DNA of 64,000 bases. Origin: Amphibacillus sediminis NBRC 103570. GTDB taxonomy: Bacteria; Bacillota; Bacilli; Bacillales; Amphibacillaceae. Below are positions 50,989 to 59,941 of the stretch, piece after piece. How positions within the stretch are numbered: position 1 is the first letter of the stretch; every line of letters starts with the position of its first letter. The DNA is taken from the NCBI RefSeq assembly GCF_001552275.1, contig NZ_BCQW01000005.1:90314-154313 (forward strand). The letters run 5' to 3'. The notes beneath the pieces are model-generated. The model worked only from the letters and a program-made list of their open reading frames with translations. It made no database searches and was not told the DNA's origin. The position numbers and the translations under genes are program-made.

Positions 50989-51612
50989 TTATCCTATAAT
51001 AAATGGATAGCTGTTATAGGCTAAAATTAATGCCATCGTCCATATCACAACAGCTGAAATTTGATTTAAGTATGTTAGGAACTTGATTGCATATTTGAGT
51101 TTGATCAGTTTTCGACCTAATAGTGCTAGGCAAAAAAACCAGATCCACGATACCGATATACAAGCTATAGTAAACAGTAATTTATCTACACCCAAATAGG
51201 ACAACGAGCTTGGCCCAATCACACCGACTATATCAAGAATTGACTGTGGATTAAGCAAGGATACGGATAACGCAAAAAGAACTTGTTGCCTTGCTGAAAT
51301 GGATTGGTCAGCATGGTCATTACCAATTGGTGATTGACTATTCCATATTTGCCAACCCATATAAATTAAAAAGCAAAAACCCACCATAAGCATGACCACT
51401 CTTAGCTTTTCAAGCTCAAATACAATTAGAGATAAACCGGATACTGCTAATATAATAAGTAACATATCACATACCGAAGCGGTAATAATAGCCGGTAAAA
51501 CACTACGAAAGTTTTTTTGGCTTATACCTTGATTAAAAATAAAAAGATTCTGCAAACCAAATGGCAAAATAAGCCCAAAAGCTAGTATTAAGCCATGAAT
51601 AAATGCCCCCAT
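50989..51612 (-). CDS. LysE-family amino-acid exporter
   Basis: 207-residue membrane protein with six hydrophobic segments and the LysE signature LILPFGLQNLFIFNQG near the N-terminus, YMGWQIWNS, and SLLNPQSILDIVGVIG with the conserved Asn-Pro. It exports a basic or other amino acid or metabolite. The ATG at 51612 has GGGAGAGAG upstream; an earlier in-frame ATG would include that ribosome site. It is divergent from a MocR regulator that probably controls it through the palindrome at 51663-51686. Confidence 0.9.
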   Translation of the reverse strand: MGAFIHGLILAFGLILPFGLQNLFIFNQGISQKNFRSVLPAIITASVCDMLLIILAVSGLSLIVFELEKLRVVMLMVGFCFLIYMGWQIWNSQSPIGNDHADQSISARQQVLFALSVSLLNPQSILDIVGVIGPSSLSYLGVDKLLFTIACISVSWIWFFCLALLGRKLIKLKYAIKFLTYLNQISAVVIWTMALILAYNSYPFIIG

Positions 51613-51662
51613 GTTTCTCTCTCCCTTCATTGCTCTTCATCATAACCAAACACGGGCTGATT

Positions 51663-51709
51663 GTATCCAACCAATTGGTTGGATACGGACCCAACCACTA
51701 TAGTATAAT
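51663..51709 (+). promoter_or_regulatory. MocR operator (24-bp perfect palindrome) and promoter
   Basis: GTATCCAACCAA at 51663-51674 is followed directly by its exact complement, making a 24-bp perfect palindrome. A further CCCAACC half lies at 51689-51695. TTGGAT within the palindrome (51679-51684) and TATAAT at 51704-51709 form a promoter for the MocR gene with a 19-base spacer, so the palindrome covers its minus-35. It serves both divergent genes. Confidence 0.75.
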
Positions 51710-51733
51710 TAAACGCAAAGGGGGGAGAGAAGA

Positions 51734-53179
51734 ATGACTAAGCACTGGCAGCCCGATCGTGCAGCCGCGCAGCCGATGTATGAACAAATCATTGAATATA
51801 TTAAAGAGAAAATTAATAGTGGAGAATGGACCATTGGAACTGCAATCCCTTCCCAGAGGAAGCTAGCTGCTTTATTTAATGTAAACCGAAGTACAGTTGT
51901 ATACGCATTAGAGGAATTAATTGCAGATGGAGTGTTAGAAGCTAAGGTTGGTAAAGGTACTTTTGTTGCTAGCCATACATGGCAATCGCTTGCTACTTTT
52001 TCTCCACCTGATTGGGTGACTTATATCAATACAGGGATTTATCAACCTAATATTGAGATGATTCGCACCATTAATGAGACAGAATTTAATCCTGCTATTA
52101 TTCGATTAGGGACAGGGGAATTATCACCAGAGTTTATCCCTCAAGACCAAATAAAAGCAAGTCTCGCTATTCCCGATCGAATAGAGCTTGATCTCGGTTA
52201 CTCCGAGCCAAAAGGAAATTATCAATTAAGAAAAACAATAAGTGATTGGGTTGCTAAGAAAGGGATCCTTGCCTCACCAGATTCTATTTTGATTGTATCT
52301 GGTGCCCTTCAAGCCTTACAGCTAATCGCGATTGGTTTATTAAAACAAAATTCAGCTATTTTTCAAGCTGAAGCATCCTATCTCAACTCAATTCATGTCT
52401 TTCAATCTGCAGGTATGAAAATGTTTGGGGTGCCAACAGATCATGAAGGCATTATCCCTGAGTCTCTAGCGAAAATGATGAAGCTACATCAAGCTTCGTT
52501 ACTCTATACCGTGCCTAGCTTTGATAACCCAACCGGTATCCTAATGCCCGAGACGAGGCGGAAACAATTACTTGCAACTTGCCGCCAATTATCTCTGCCA
52601 CTTATTGAAGATGATGTATACAGCGATTTATGGTTAGATGAGTCTCCACCTAAGCCTTTAAAAGCAATTGATCGCCAAGGAGATGTTCTTTACATCAATA
52701 GCATATCAAAAACACTAAGTCCCGGGCTAAGAGTTGGCTGGGTGATTGGACCGGAACCTGTGATTGATCGCTTGGCTGATATTAAAATGCAAACGGATTA
52801 TGGTTCTAGCTCATTATCACAATATATTGTTAATGAGTGGATATCAACAGGACAGTATCAAGCCCATTTAATTACGATTAGAGAGAAACTACAGAAAAGG
52901 CGTGAATTTGCTTTAAAGATTCTTGACAGCTATTTTTCAGACCTAGCTATATGGACGGTCCCAAAAGGAGGCTTTTATATTTGGTTAGAGCTCAAGGTAC
53001 AATTATCGATGCATACATTATTTCAACTCGCATTAAAGCAGCATATTTTACTTAACCCTGGCCTGATCTATCAAAAACAAAACCAGAGGCATATCCGCCT
53101 ATCGTATGGCTATGCAAGTATGGCAGATTTAGAAAGTGGCTTAATCCGATTAGCCCAGCTAATTATTAAGTTAAGCTGA
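51734..53179 (+). CDS. MocR-type (GntR/aminotransferase) transcriptional regulator
   Basis: 481 residues: N-terminal GntR winged helix (MYEQIIEYIKEKINSGEW, IPSQRKLAALFNVNRSTVVYALEEL) joined to a fold-type I aminotransferase domain with LGYSEPKGNYQLRK, PSFDNPTGIL and the PLP lysine in NSISKTLSPGLRVGW. Such proteins use PLP or an amino-acid adduct as effector. It is divergent from the LysE exporter and has AGGGGGGAGAG in its leader with GAGAGAAG before the ATG. Exporter control is the likely job. Confidence 0.93.
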   Translation: MTKHWQPDRAAAQPMYEQIIEYIKEKINSGEWTIGTAIPSQRKLAALFNVNRSTVVYALEELIADGVLEAKVGKGTFVASHTWQSLATFSPPDWVTYINTGIYQPNIEMIRTINETEFNPAIIRLGTGELSPEFIPQDQIKASLAIPDRIELDLGYSEPKGNYQLRKTISDWVAKKGILASPDSILIVSGALQALQLIAIGLLKQNSAIFQAEASYLNSIHVFQSAGMKMFGVPTDHEGIIPESLAKMMKLHQASLLYTVPSFDNPTGILMPETRRKQLLATCRQLSLPLIEDDVYSDLWLDESPPKPLKAIDRQGDVLYINSISKTLSPGLRVGWVIGPEPVIDRLADIKMQTDYGSSSLSQYIVNEWISTGQYQAHLITIREKLQKRREFALKILDSYFSDLAIWTVPKGGFYIWLELKVQLSMHTLFQLALKQHILLNPGLIYQKQNQRHIRLSYGYASMADLESGLIRLAQLIIKLS

Positions 53180-53289
53180 CACCTTTAACCTTATCGATTT
53201 TACTGTCCATTTTTCCAAGCATCAACGGGTACAGCAGAATCTTAGCTAACAGCAAATAACTAGACAACTAAATCTATTTGCCAATAAAT

Positions 53290-53390
53290 AAAGTGAAACT
53301 TCGTTCAGTGGGTCTCGACGCATAGTGAGAGTCTTACAAAAGCCCTTCGATGGGGCGAGTAATCGCAGCCCCAGCCAGTTACACTGCGAT
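53290..53390 (+). repeat. Repeat family B, copy B7 (internal deletion)
   Basis: Both ends are intact (AAAGTGAAACTTCGTTCAGT and CAGTTACACTGCGAT), but about 145 bases between GACGCATAG and GAGTCTTACAAAAG are missing. Complete ends with a lost centre are typical of deletion derivatives of mobile elements. Confidence 0.8.
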
Positions 53391-53453
53391 CAAAACAGCA
53401 ATTATCCGTCAGCTATATATGATGGAATTTAATACATGATGAGGAGAATTAAA

Positions 53454-53849
53454 ATGATACGTTTAAATTTAATGCAAGCTGGTCAATTAGAACAACTGCG
53501 CTACCAAAGAATGTCTGATCTAGATATCTTAACGCATATACAACAAAACCCTGACAGCGCAAGCGAGCTTAGCAAGCTTGACCAAGAGACGATCCTTCAA
53601 TGTTTAAATCATGGCTATACGATAAAATTCGTTACTATTAACGGGTTGAAAAAATTACTTCAGCTGAAGTTTCAATTCGAAGAAGGAACAGACTTTAGTG
53701 TAACAGAGAAAGGTATTGCACAGCTAAAGCTTACCACTAAACAAGTACACGAGGTTGAACAATTACTTTCAACAAACTGGAAAATAATTAAAGATACCAA
53801 CAATAGTTATAAAGTGGAACTTCGTTCAGGTGAGGGGTTCGACGCATAG
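53454..53849 (+). CDS. Hypothetical protein whose C-terminus is encoded by repeat B8
   Basis: 131 residues, no membrane segment or signal, not recognised. It is helical and polar, with an N-terminal region ILTHIQQNPDSASELSKLDQETILQCL and a middle NGLKKLLQLKFQFEEGTDFSVTEKGIAQLKLT that suggests a small helix-turn-helix or adaptor. The final 13 codons (KVELRSGEGFDA and stop) are read from the left end of repeat B8, so the original C-terminus has been lost or replaced. The ATG at 53454 has GAGGAGAATT ahead; an apparent ATG 18 bases earlier lacks one. B7 lies 63 bases upstream in the same orientation. Confidence 0.7.
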   Translation: MIRLNLMQAGQLEQLRYQRMSDLDILTHIQQNPDSASELSKLDQETILQCLNHGYTIKFVTINGLKKLLQLKFQFEEGTDFSVTEKGIAQLKLTTKQVHEVEQLLSTNWKIIKDTNNSYKVELRSGEGFDA

Positions 53850-54021
53850 GATGTGCTCGTGCAGACGTTGAGACACAACGTCGCCAACTTTCAGCTTCCT
53901 CTCTCCCCGACTGAACGTTAGTGAACCAATCGGGCCGTTACTGGCCGTTGGATCTCCCATTTAGACATGACGTTTTCCCTTATTTCTTGAAGTGGGAGTC
54001 CCACAGCCAGTTACATGCGAT
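53811..54021 (+). repeat. Repeat family B, copy B8
   Basis: From AAAGTGGAACTTCGTTCAGG to CAGTTACATGCGAT, with a deletion of about 40 bases after GTGGGAGTC. Its first 39 bases are the 3' end of the hypothetical gene. Confidence 0.8.
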
Positions 54022-54074
54022 CAAATTCTCGTCTAGCTTAAAAAGGAAAGTAACATTCACCAATTACCGAACAA

Positions 54075-54247
54075 CATCCACATCGAATGCGCCTAGATTT
54101 TATCGAGCTTGGTTCGATAAATTTCAGCCTGAAAATCTGGAGCATCCGTCTGTCTAATCGGGGTTTGAACCCTTACTGAATCGGATACAACAATCCATTC
54201 ATCTCACTACTTATAGAGTTGGCAGACTTCTTCGAATGAAGTTAAAA
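54075..54247 (+). repeat. Repeat family A, copy A10
   Basis: GAATGCGCC joined to TAGATTTTATCGAGC (the usual TTGGCGTATTTGCGCC is lost), then GAGCATCCG, CGGGGTTTGAACCCTTACTGAAT and CACTACTTATAGAGTTGG ending GAATGAAGTTAAA. The remaining 54248-54397 holds no element beyond the ribosome site of the DUF421 gene. Confidence 0.7.
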
Positions 54248-54397
54248 TATTGTAATTGTCTAAGATGATCGCCTTGATTACTTCTAGCTCCACATCCCCA
54301 CCACCATTCAACCTGGCATTAATATGATTAAACCTAACCAGTTGGGTAACACTAATCCTTACATTGATTATCATTCGTACAAAGGGGGCTAGTTGTT

Positions 54398-55036
54398 ATG
54401 AATCTTCTGATGGATTTAGTCATTGTAATAGGTCGTATTATCACCATTCTACCGTTACTCTTATTGGTTGTGTTGTTTATGGGCAAAAGAGCGATAGGTC
54501 AGCTTCCCGTCTTTGATTTTATTATTATCGTCATACTTGGTGCAGTGGTAGGGGCAGATATTGCTGATCCAAGTATTGATCACCTACCAACTGCTTTTGC
54601 CATTATCATACTAGGCGTAATTCAGCGCTTAATTACCAATTGGAAGCTTAAAAATCATAAAGTCAGGGCAATACTCACCTTTGAACCAACTGTTGTGATT
54701 TATCAAGGCACCATTCTTGAAAAAAACCTCAAAAAAATTCGTTTTTCAATTGATAATATACTTCCTATGTTACGGGAAAAGGATGTCTTTGATTTAAATG
54801 AGGTTGAGTTGGGAGTTATTGAGCCAAATGGGGAACTAAGTGTGCTAAAAAAACCAACTGGATCGCAGATCAATCAAATTTCCTACCCCGTTATTATAGA
54901 TGGTCAAATCTGTATAGAAACATTATCCTCGCTTAACCTGAACCAGCAATGGCTAGAACAGCAGCTAACCCAACTAAACATAAGTACATCGAGGAAGTCT
55001 TTCTTGCTCTCGTTGGTCATGAAACTGTTTCATTAA
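54398..55036 (+). CDS. DUF421 (YetF-type) membrane protein
   Basis: 212 residues: three hydrophobic segments in the first 90 residues (LLPLLLLVVLFMGKRAIGQLP, FDFIIIVILGAVVGADIAD, AFAIIILGVIQRLI), then a cytoplasmic domain with PTVVIYQGTILEKNLKKIRFSIDNILPMLRE and GVIEPNGELSVLKKP, the hallmarks of the YetF/YrbG family. Function is not well known; spore-germination or lipid links have been suggested for relatives. Start ATG behind AAAGGGGGC. Confidence 0.88.
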   Translation: MNLLMDLVIVIGRIITILPLLLLVVLFMGKRAIGQLPVFDFIIIVILGAVVGADIADPSIDHLPTAFAIIILGVIQRLITNWKLKNHKVRAILTFEPTVVIYQGTILEKNLKKIRFSIDNILPMLREKDVFDLNEVELGVIEPNGELSVLKKPTGSQINQISYPVIIDGQICIETLSSLNLNQQWLEQQLTQLNISTSRKSFLLSLVMKLFH

Positions 55037-55494
55037 AAACCGAGCAATCAGATCAGCTCCCGCCAATTAATCGTTAAACCGATATTCGCCAGCTTTAGCG
55101 CCTATCTTTAAAGCCACCATTCTTAGGCATGAACGATCAGAGTGTTTGGAGCGATAGTCTAAGCTGTTGGCCAAGTAGGGTCAAACGATATTTTCGATTT
55201 TAGATGCATTTATCAGTGAAAAAACCATACTTATTGTTAATTTTCGCTAAAAGAGGTATCAAAATTGAGCAAAAGTTTATACTAAATATACTTTTATAAC
55301 GTGAAAGAGATGTCTATTTAAATCGGATGAATGTTCTCATATTGTCAATAATAATTGAGAATTAATATGTTATAAGAGATTGATTAGATTTTTGTCCTTT
55401 TTAATTGAACAGATTATTCAGAAAGCAGAAAAAACCTTTTAACAAAAGGAATTTTGGCAGCTTTTTGGATAAATTCAGCCCGAAATCAATTTGC
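55037..55494. other. Gene-free stretch before ahpC
   Basis: AT-rich without an open frame that looks coding. A possible inverted repeat TTAATTCTC / GAGAATTAA near 55349-55370 and several T-runs are present; nothing else is recognised. Confidence 0.35.
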
Positions 55495-55530
55495 TTGACA
55501 AATATAATAGATTCTTTATAATAATTTGTA
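55495..55530 (+). promoter_or_regulatory. ahpC promoter with PerR-box-like sequence
   Basis: Minus-35 TTGACA (55495-55500), a 16-base spacer, minus-10 TATAAT (55517-55522). TTATAATAATTTGTA at 55516-55530 matches the PerR box TTATAATNATTATAA at 12 of 15 positions and overlaps the minus-10, a place that suits repression relieved by peroxide. Confidence 0.6.
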
Positions 55531-55631
55531 TCGAGTTAGAATAATTATAGTTATTCAATTACTGTACATTTTGGTATGAATAACCAAAGCTAATTCGAAT
55601 TTTATATTAAAAATAAGGAGGAAGACACACT

Positions 55632-56198
55632 ATGTCTTTAATTGGATCAGAAGTACAACCATTTCAAGCATCAGCTTTCCAAGCAGGGAAGGATTTCTTT
55701 GAGGTAACAGAAGCAGATTTAAAAGGTAAATGGAGCATCGTTTGCTTTTACCCAGCAGACTTCTCATTTGTTTGCCCAACTGAGTTAGAGGATTTACAAG
55801 CAGAATATCCTGCTCTTAAAGAGCTTGGAGTAGAAGTTTATGCAGTATCAACAGATACTCACTTTGTCCACAAAGCTTGGCATGAACATTCAAATGCTGT
55901 TGGTAAAATCGAGTACACTATGATCGGTGACCCTTCTCAAACTATTTCTCGTAACTTTGATGTTCTAGATGAAGAATCTGGCTTAGCAGATCGTGGAACA
56001 TTCATTATAGATCCAGATGGCGTGATTCAAGCAGTTGAAATTAACGCAGGTGGAATCGGCCGTGATGCTAGCATTTTAATTAATAAAGTAAAAGCAGCAC
56101 AATACGTGCGTCAAAATCCAGGAGAGGTTTGTCCAGCAAAATGGGAGGAAGGTTCTGAAACACTCAAACCGAGTCTTGATATTGTTGGCAAAATTTAA
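55632..56198 (+). CDS. ahpC: Alkyl hydroperoxide reductase subunit C (2-Cys peroxiredoxin)
   Basis: 188-residue typical 2-Cys peroxiredoxin (Prx1/AhpC class) that reduces hydrogen peroxide and organic peroxides. The peroxidatic Cys48 lies in [15 protein letters not shown] and the resolving Cys in PGEVCPAKW near residue 168. Length and ending fit AhpC of fermentative Bacillaceae such as Amphibacillus. AATAAGGAGG precedes the ATG. It is nine bases from the start region of ahpF, which re-reduces it with NADH. Confidence 0.96.
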   Translation: MSLIGSEVQPFQASAFQAGKDFFEVTEADLKGKWSIVCFYPADFSFVCPTELEDLQAEYPALKELGVEVYAVSTDTHFVHKAWHEHSNAVGKIEYTMIGDPSQTISRNFDVLDEESGLADRGTFIIDPDGVIQAVEINAGGIGRDASILINKVKAAQYVRQNPGEVCPAKWEEGSETLKPSLDIVGKI

Positions 56199-56212
56199 GG
56201 AGTGTAGTGACT

Positions 56213-57739
56213 ATGTTGGATCAAGACATAAAGCAGCAATTAACCCAATATATTGAATTATTGGAGAATGATATAGTTATTAAGGTAAGTGTTGGTACAG
56301 ACAAGGTTTCAACAGAGATGCAGGATCTTGTTAAAGAAATTGCCGACATGTCAGCTAAGATAACGGTTGAACAAGCTCAGCTAGAACGGACACCAAGCTT
56401 CAGCATCAATCGAGTAGGCGAAGATACTGGTGTTGTATTTGCTGGTATTCCACTTGGTCATGAGTTTACATCACTCGTACTAGCACTATTACAAGTTAGT
56501 GGTCGTGCACCAAAAGTTGAAGAGAAAATTATTGATCAAATCAAGAATATTAGAGGCGACTACCACTTTGAAACTTATGTAAGTTTAACCTGTCACAATT
56601 GTCCTGACGTGGTTCAAGCACTTAATGTGATGAGTGTGTTAAACCCTAATATTACACATACTATGATTGATGGTGCCGCATATAAAGAAGAAGTCGAAAG
56701 TAAGAATATCATGGCGGTACCAGCCGTGTATCTTAACGGTGAATTTCTCAGTAGTGGACGGATGACTATGGAGGAAATTCTTTCTCAAATTGGCGATGCA
56801 CCAGATGCTTCTGAGTTGAATGATAAAGATCCATTTGATGTACTAGTCGTAGGTGGAGGTCCAGCTGGAGCCAGTGCAGCAATTTATGCTGCTCGTAAAG
56901 GGATACGGACAGGGATTGTCGCTGACCGTTTTGGTGGCCAGGTAATGGATACACTTGGTATAGAAAATTTTATTAGTAACACCTATACTGAAGGACCAAA
57001 ATTAATGGCGAGCGTAGAAGCTCACGTTAACGACTATGACATTGATGTCATGAAGCTTCAAACAGCTAAACAGCTTGAGAAAAAAGACTTATTCGAGCTT
57101 GAACTTGAAAGTGGTGCAGTGCTTAAGAGTAAAACGGTCATTCTTTCAACTGGTGCACGTTGGCGTAATGTTGGTGTACCGGGTGAAGCAGAATTTAAAA
57201 ATAAAGGTGTTGCCTATTGCCCACACTGTGATGGCCCATTGTTTGAAGGTAAGGATGTTGCGGTCATTGGTGGCGGTAACTCAGGTATTGAGGCAGCTAT
57301 TGACCTTGCAGGTATCGTCAAGCATGTAACTGTACTCGAGTTTATGCCTGAGCTTAAGGCAGATGCTGTTTTACAAGACAGACTTTATAGCTTATCCAAT
57401 GTAACGGTCATTAAAAATGCCCAAACTACCGAAATTACAGGTGATGAAAAGGTAAATGGTATTTCTTATATTGATCGTGACACAAATGAAGAACACCATA
57501 TTGAATTAGCCGGTGTCTTTGTTCAAATTGGTCTTGTTCCTAACACAGAATGGCTCGGTGATACGGTTGAGCGGAACAAAATCGGCGAAATTGTTGTCGA
57601 TAGTCGTGGCGCCACTAGTCTGCCAGGCGTTTTTGCCGCCGGCGATTGTACCACTACCCCTTATAAACAAATTATTATTTCGATGGGTTCAGGTGCAACT
57701 GCATCATTAGGTGCCTTTGATTATTTAATTCGAAATTAG
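56213..57739 (+). CDS. ahpF: Alkyl hydroperoxide reductase subunit F (NADH:peroxiredoxin reductase)
   Basis: 508-residue FAD flavoprotein that passes electrons from NADH to AhpC; in Amphibacillus the homologue also acts as an NADH oxidase (established knowledge). The N-terminal double thioredoxin-fold domain has its disulphide in [10 protein letters not shown]. The FAD motif is [19 protein letters not shown], the redox pair lies in AYCPHCDGP, the NADH motif is [11 protein letters not shown], and the ending has [20 protein letters not shown] start at the ATG at 56213, about ten bases after AAGGAGT; the in-frame GTG at 56207 is nearer but [10 protein letters not shown] is the usual start. Confidence 0.96.
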   Translation: MLDQDIKQQLTQYIELLENDIVIKVSVGTDKVSTEMQDLVKEIADMSAKITVEQAQLERTPSFSINRVGEDTGVVFAGIPLGHEFTSLVLALLQVSGRAPKVEEKIIDQIKNIRGDYHFETYVSLTCHNCPDVVQALNVMSVLNPNITHTMIDGAAYKEEVESKNIMAVPAVYLNGEFLSSGRMTMEEILSQIGDAPDASELNDKDPFDVLVVGGGPAGASAAIYAARKGIRTGIVADRFGGQVMDTLGIENFISNTYTEGPKLMASVEAHVNDYDIDVMKLQTAKQLEKKDLFELELESGAVLKSKTVILSTGARWRNVGVPGEAEFKNKGVAYCPHCDGPLFEGKDVAVIGGGNSGIEAAIDLAGIVKHVTVLEFMPELKADAVLQDRLYSLSNVTVIKNAQTTEITGDEKVNGISYIDRDTNEEHHIELAGVFVQIGLVPNTEWLGDTVERNKIGEIVVDSRGATSLPGVFAAGDCTTTPYKQIIISMGSGATASLGAFDYLIRN

Positions 57740-57748
57740 ATTGAAAGA

Positions 57749-57780
57749 GGATGTCCAAGCTTGTTTGGACATCCTTTTTT
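57749..57780 (+). terminator. Terminator after ahpCF
   Basis: GGATGTCCAA / TTGGACATCC stem, 6-base loop, then a run of six T. Confidence 0.88.
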
Positions 57781-57792
57781 GTTTTTTGCTTT

Positions 57793-58725
57793 TTAAGAAG
57801 AGGTTCTTTCACCACCATTTGGATGGAGTGTTTGCCCTGTCATGAAACGGGAGTCATCTGAGGCAAGAAATACATAGGATGGTGCGATTTCAAATGGCTG
57901 CGCCATCCGTTGCATTGGATTATCGGATCCGAATATAGCCACCTCATCCGCTGAAAAACTCGCCGGAATAAGTGGCGTCCAAATACGTCCTGGCGCAACA
58001 GCATTAACACGAATACCTTGTTTAACCAAATTATTGGCTAAGGCACGGGTGAAACCAATATTAGCTGCTTTAGTCGCTGTATAATCAATCATTTGCGGTT
58101 CGCCTGCATAGGCAACTATAGAAGCGGTATTGATAATTGAACTCCCAGATTTCAAGTAAGGAATGGCTGCTCTAGTCGTATAAAAGTGTGAATAGATATT
58201 AACTTTAAACGTATCATCAAATTGCTCATCTGTTATATCAAGTAAGCTCATTTGCTGAAATTGTATGCCTACATGGTTGACCAAAATATCTAGTCCACCA
58301 AAGTGTGCAACCGTCTCTTCTACAATAGCAATACATTGATCCTTTTGCCGTAAATCACCCGGTAGCAATAAGCACCGTTGCCCAAGCTGCTCAACCCGGT
58401 CCTTCGTTCGATGTGCATCCTCATGCTCATCTAAATAGGCAATCGCAACATCCGCCCCTTCTTTGGCAAAGGCAATGGCAATCGCTGCTCCAATGCCACT
58501 ATCTCCACCTGTAATTAATGCCACTTTTCTTAGTAGCTTTTTACTCCCTAAATACTGCGGATTTTCAATAATGGGTGCTGGCTCCATTAAACCCTCCAAG
58601 CCTGGCTGGCGTAATTGCCGTTGCTCAGGTACACTGATCGGGATATCTTCATATTTGGTGATTAATCCATAGTTTGGATAAAGGGGGTAGTCGTCTGCTC
58701 CTTGGTTTCGTTTGTTACTCGTCAT
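57793..58725 (-). CDS. Short-chain dehydrogenase/reductase (YhdF/YhxC-like)
   Basis: 310-residue NAD(P)-dependent SDR. A roughly 45-residue N-terminal extension is followed by the cofactor loop [19 protein letters not shown] (NxxG), the catalytic Ser in [10 protein letters not shown] and Tyr/Lys in [11 protein letters not shown], and a C-terminal [10 protein letters not shown]. This layout is that of the Bacillus general-stress glucose/ribitol-dehydrogenase-like SDRs; the substrate is unknown. AGGAGGATGCC precedes the ATG. Convergent with ahpF. Confidence 0.92.
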   Translation of the reverse strand: MTSNKRNQGADDYPLYPNYGLITKYEDIPISVPEQRQLRQPGLEGLMEPAPIIENPQYLGSKKLLRKVALITGGDSGIGAAIAIAFAKEGADVAIAYLDEHEDAHRTKDRVEQLGQRCLLLPGDLRQKDQCIAIVEETVAHFGGLDILVNHVGIQFQQMSLLDITDEQFDDTFKVNIYSHFYTTRAAIPYLKSGSSIINTASIVAYAGEPQMIDYTATKAANIGFTRALANNLVKQGIRVNAVAPGRIWTPLIPASFSADEVAIFGSDNPMQRMAQPFEIAPSYVFLASDDSRFMTGQTLHPNGGERTSS

Positions 58726-58849
58726 TAGGCATCCTCCTATTTTGTCAGCTATGGTACCATATGTAACACACTAAAACATGTGCTTGTTTCATTCTGCTTA
58801 ACCTTTTTTTACTATGGGCATAGGCTATTCATTAAAGGAGGAGATCATT

Positions 58850-59020
58850 TTGTCACATTACTTTCACCCAGAAATTCGGTTACTTTTGATTGATCAATCT
58901 GATCAAACCGTACAAATGCTTTATAGCGACAATGCATCGACATGGGCAATGCCTTTGATTGGTAAGCGTCCACCCTTTTATACAAACCCACGCTACACAC
59001 AGACGTTTCCTATTCTTTAA
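58850..59020 (+). CDS. Small conserved-looking protein (56 residues)
   Basis: TTG start at 58850 with AAAGGAGGAG nine bases ahead, an excellent ribosome site. The product begins SHYFHPEIRLLLIDQ and ends YTNPRYTQTFPIL. No signal or membrane helix, no known motif. It is divergent from the SDR gene. An in-frame ATG 36 bases upstream reads through the ribosome site and is unlikely. Confidence 0.6.
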   Translation: MSHYFHPEIRLLLIDQSDQTVQMLYSDNASTWAMPLIGKRPPFYTNPRYTQTFPIL

Positions 59021-59130
59021 TCTCTTGTAGCCAACTCCTAGAAAGGGATATGGAATGACGTAAACTATGTGAACACTTGAAGTTTAGAGAGCTCCGGCTT
59101 TCTTGCCTTAAAGCTCTAAAAGTAAACTAT

Positions 59131-59165
59131 AACAGGGCAAGCTGATGCTTGCCCTGTTTTTGATT
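59131..59165 (+). terminator. Terminator between the small gene and the YibE/F pair
   Basis: AACAGGGCAAGC-TGAT-GCTTGCCCTGTT followed by TTTGATTC. The T-run suits the plus strand; it lies 18 bases past the 3' end of the minus-strand YibE/F genes and may serve both. Confidence 0.78.
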
Positions 59166-59182
59166 CATTATCCTGGTTTATT

Positions 59183-59941
59183 CTATTCTTTTTTGGTCGT
59201 TAAGTACAAGGTTGATAAAAGAGCTGTAACTGGAATAATTACGGCAACTCCAACTCCCGCGCAAAAAATTGTGATCATCTCTGCACTAAATACTTTAGCA
59301 TTGACCATTTGCCCCCAAGAATAAGACAAATCCTTAAAACGAACCAGTAATGCTAAGTAACCACCAAAAAAGGCAAAAAATAATGTGTTAGCACTTGATG
59401 CCAACAAATCACGACCTATTTTCATTCCAGCTAAAAACAAGTCACGACGACTAATCGAAGGATTGTGACGATAAAATTCAAACATCGGTGAACTTGTTGA
59501 GATAGCGATATCAGCTACTGCACCAATTGTACTCATAATGACAACTGAAGCAGCTACTTTAACAAAATCAAGGCCAAGATAAAAAGAAAAAATAGTTAAG
59601 CCTTCTATCTCCTCATCACCAAAACCTTGCACCATCGATTGCTCAGTAATGAATTGAATAAATAACAGCAATATAACAGTGGTTAGGATTGTCGCAACAA
59701 AAGCAATTTTTGTTTTAATGTTTATTGAATTAATAAAGAACAAAGTATTGCTGCTAATCACTATACAGGCTAGCAGAGTTAAAATAATTGGATTCGCATT
59801 TGGATCAGTCATTATTAACACTGTAATCAATAAAACAATAAAATTAACAAAAAGCGCAACAAAAGAGCGAACCCCCTTCTTACCTCCTATAGCTGTCATT
59901 AAGACCAACAGCAATAATGTTAAGATAACCAGCACATTCAT
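59183..59941 (-). CDS. YibE/F-like membrane protein, second subunit
   Basis: 252 residues with about seven hydrophobic segments, including LTLLLLVLMTAIGGKKGVRSFVALFVNFIVLLITVLIM, and the family block ISTSSPMFEFYRHNPSISRRDLFLAGMKIGRDLLASSANTLFFAFFG. The resemblance to the preceding gene's C-terminal block shows that the two are paralogous. The start overlaps the end of the first gene by four bases, so they are co-translated. Function unknown (a transport role is often supposed). Confidence 0.84.
   Translation of the reverse strand: MNVLVILTLLLLVLMTAIGGKKGVRSFVALFVNFIVLLITVLIMTDPNANPIILTLLACIVISSNTLFFINSINIKTKIAFVATILTTVILLLFIQFITEQSMVQGFGDEEIEGLTIFSFYLGLDFVKVAASVVIMSTIGAVADIAISTSSPMFEFYRHNPSISRRDLFLAGMKIGRDLLASSANTLFFAFFGGYLALLVRFKDLSYSWGQMVNAKVFSAEMITIFCAGVGVAVIIPVTALLSTLYLTTKKE

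Noticed and set aside
587..54247. Repeats A and B as a CRISPR array or as rRNA/tRNA relics
   Set aside because: Copies are dispersed and 35-250 bp long without regular spacers, and contain no tRNA- or rRNA-like core.
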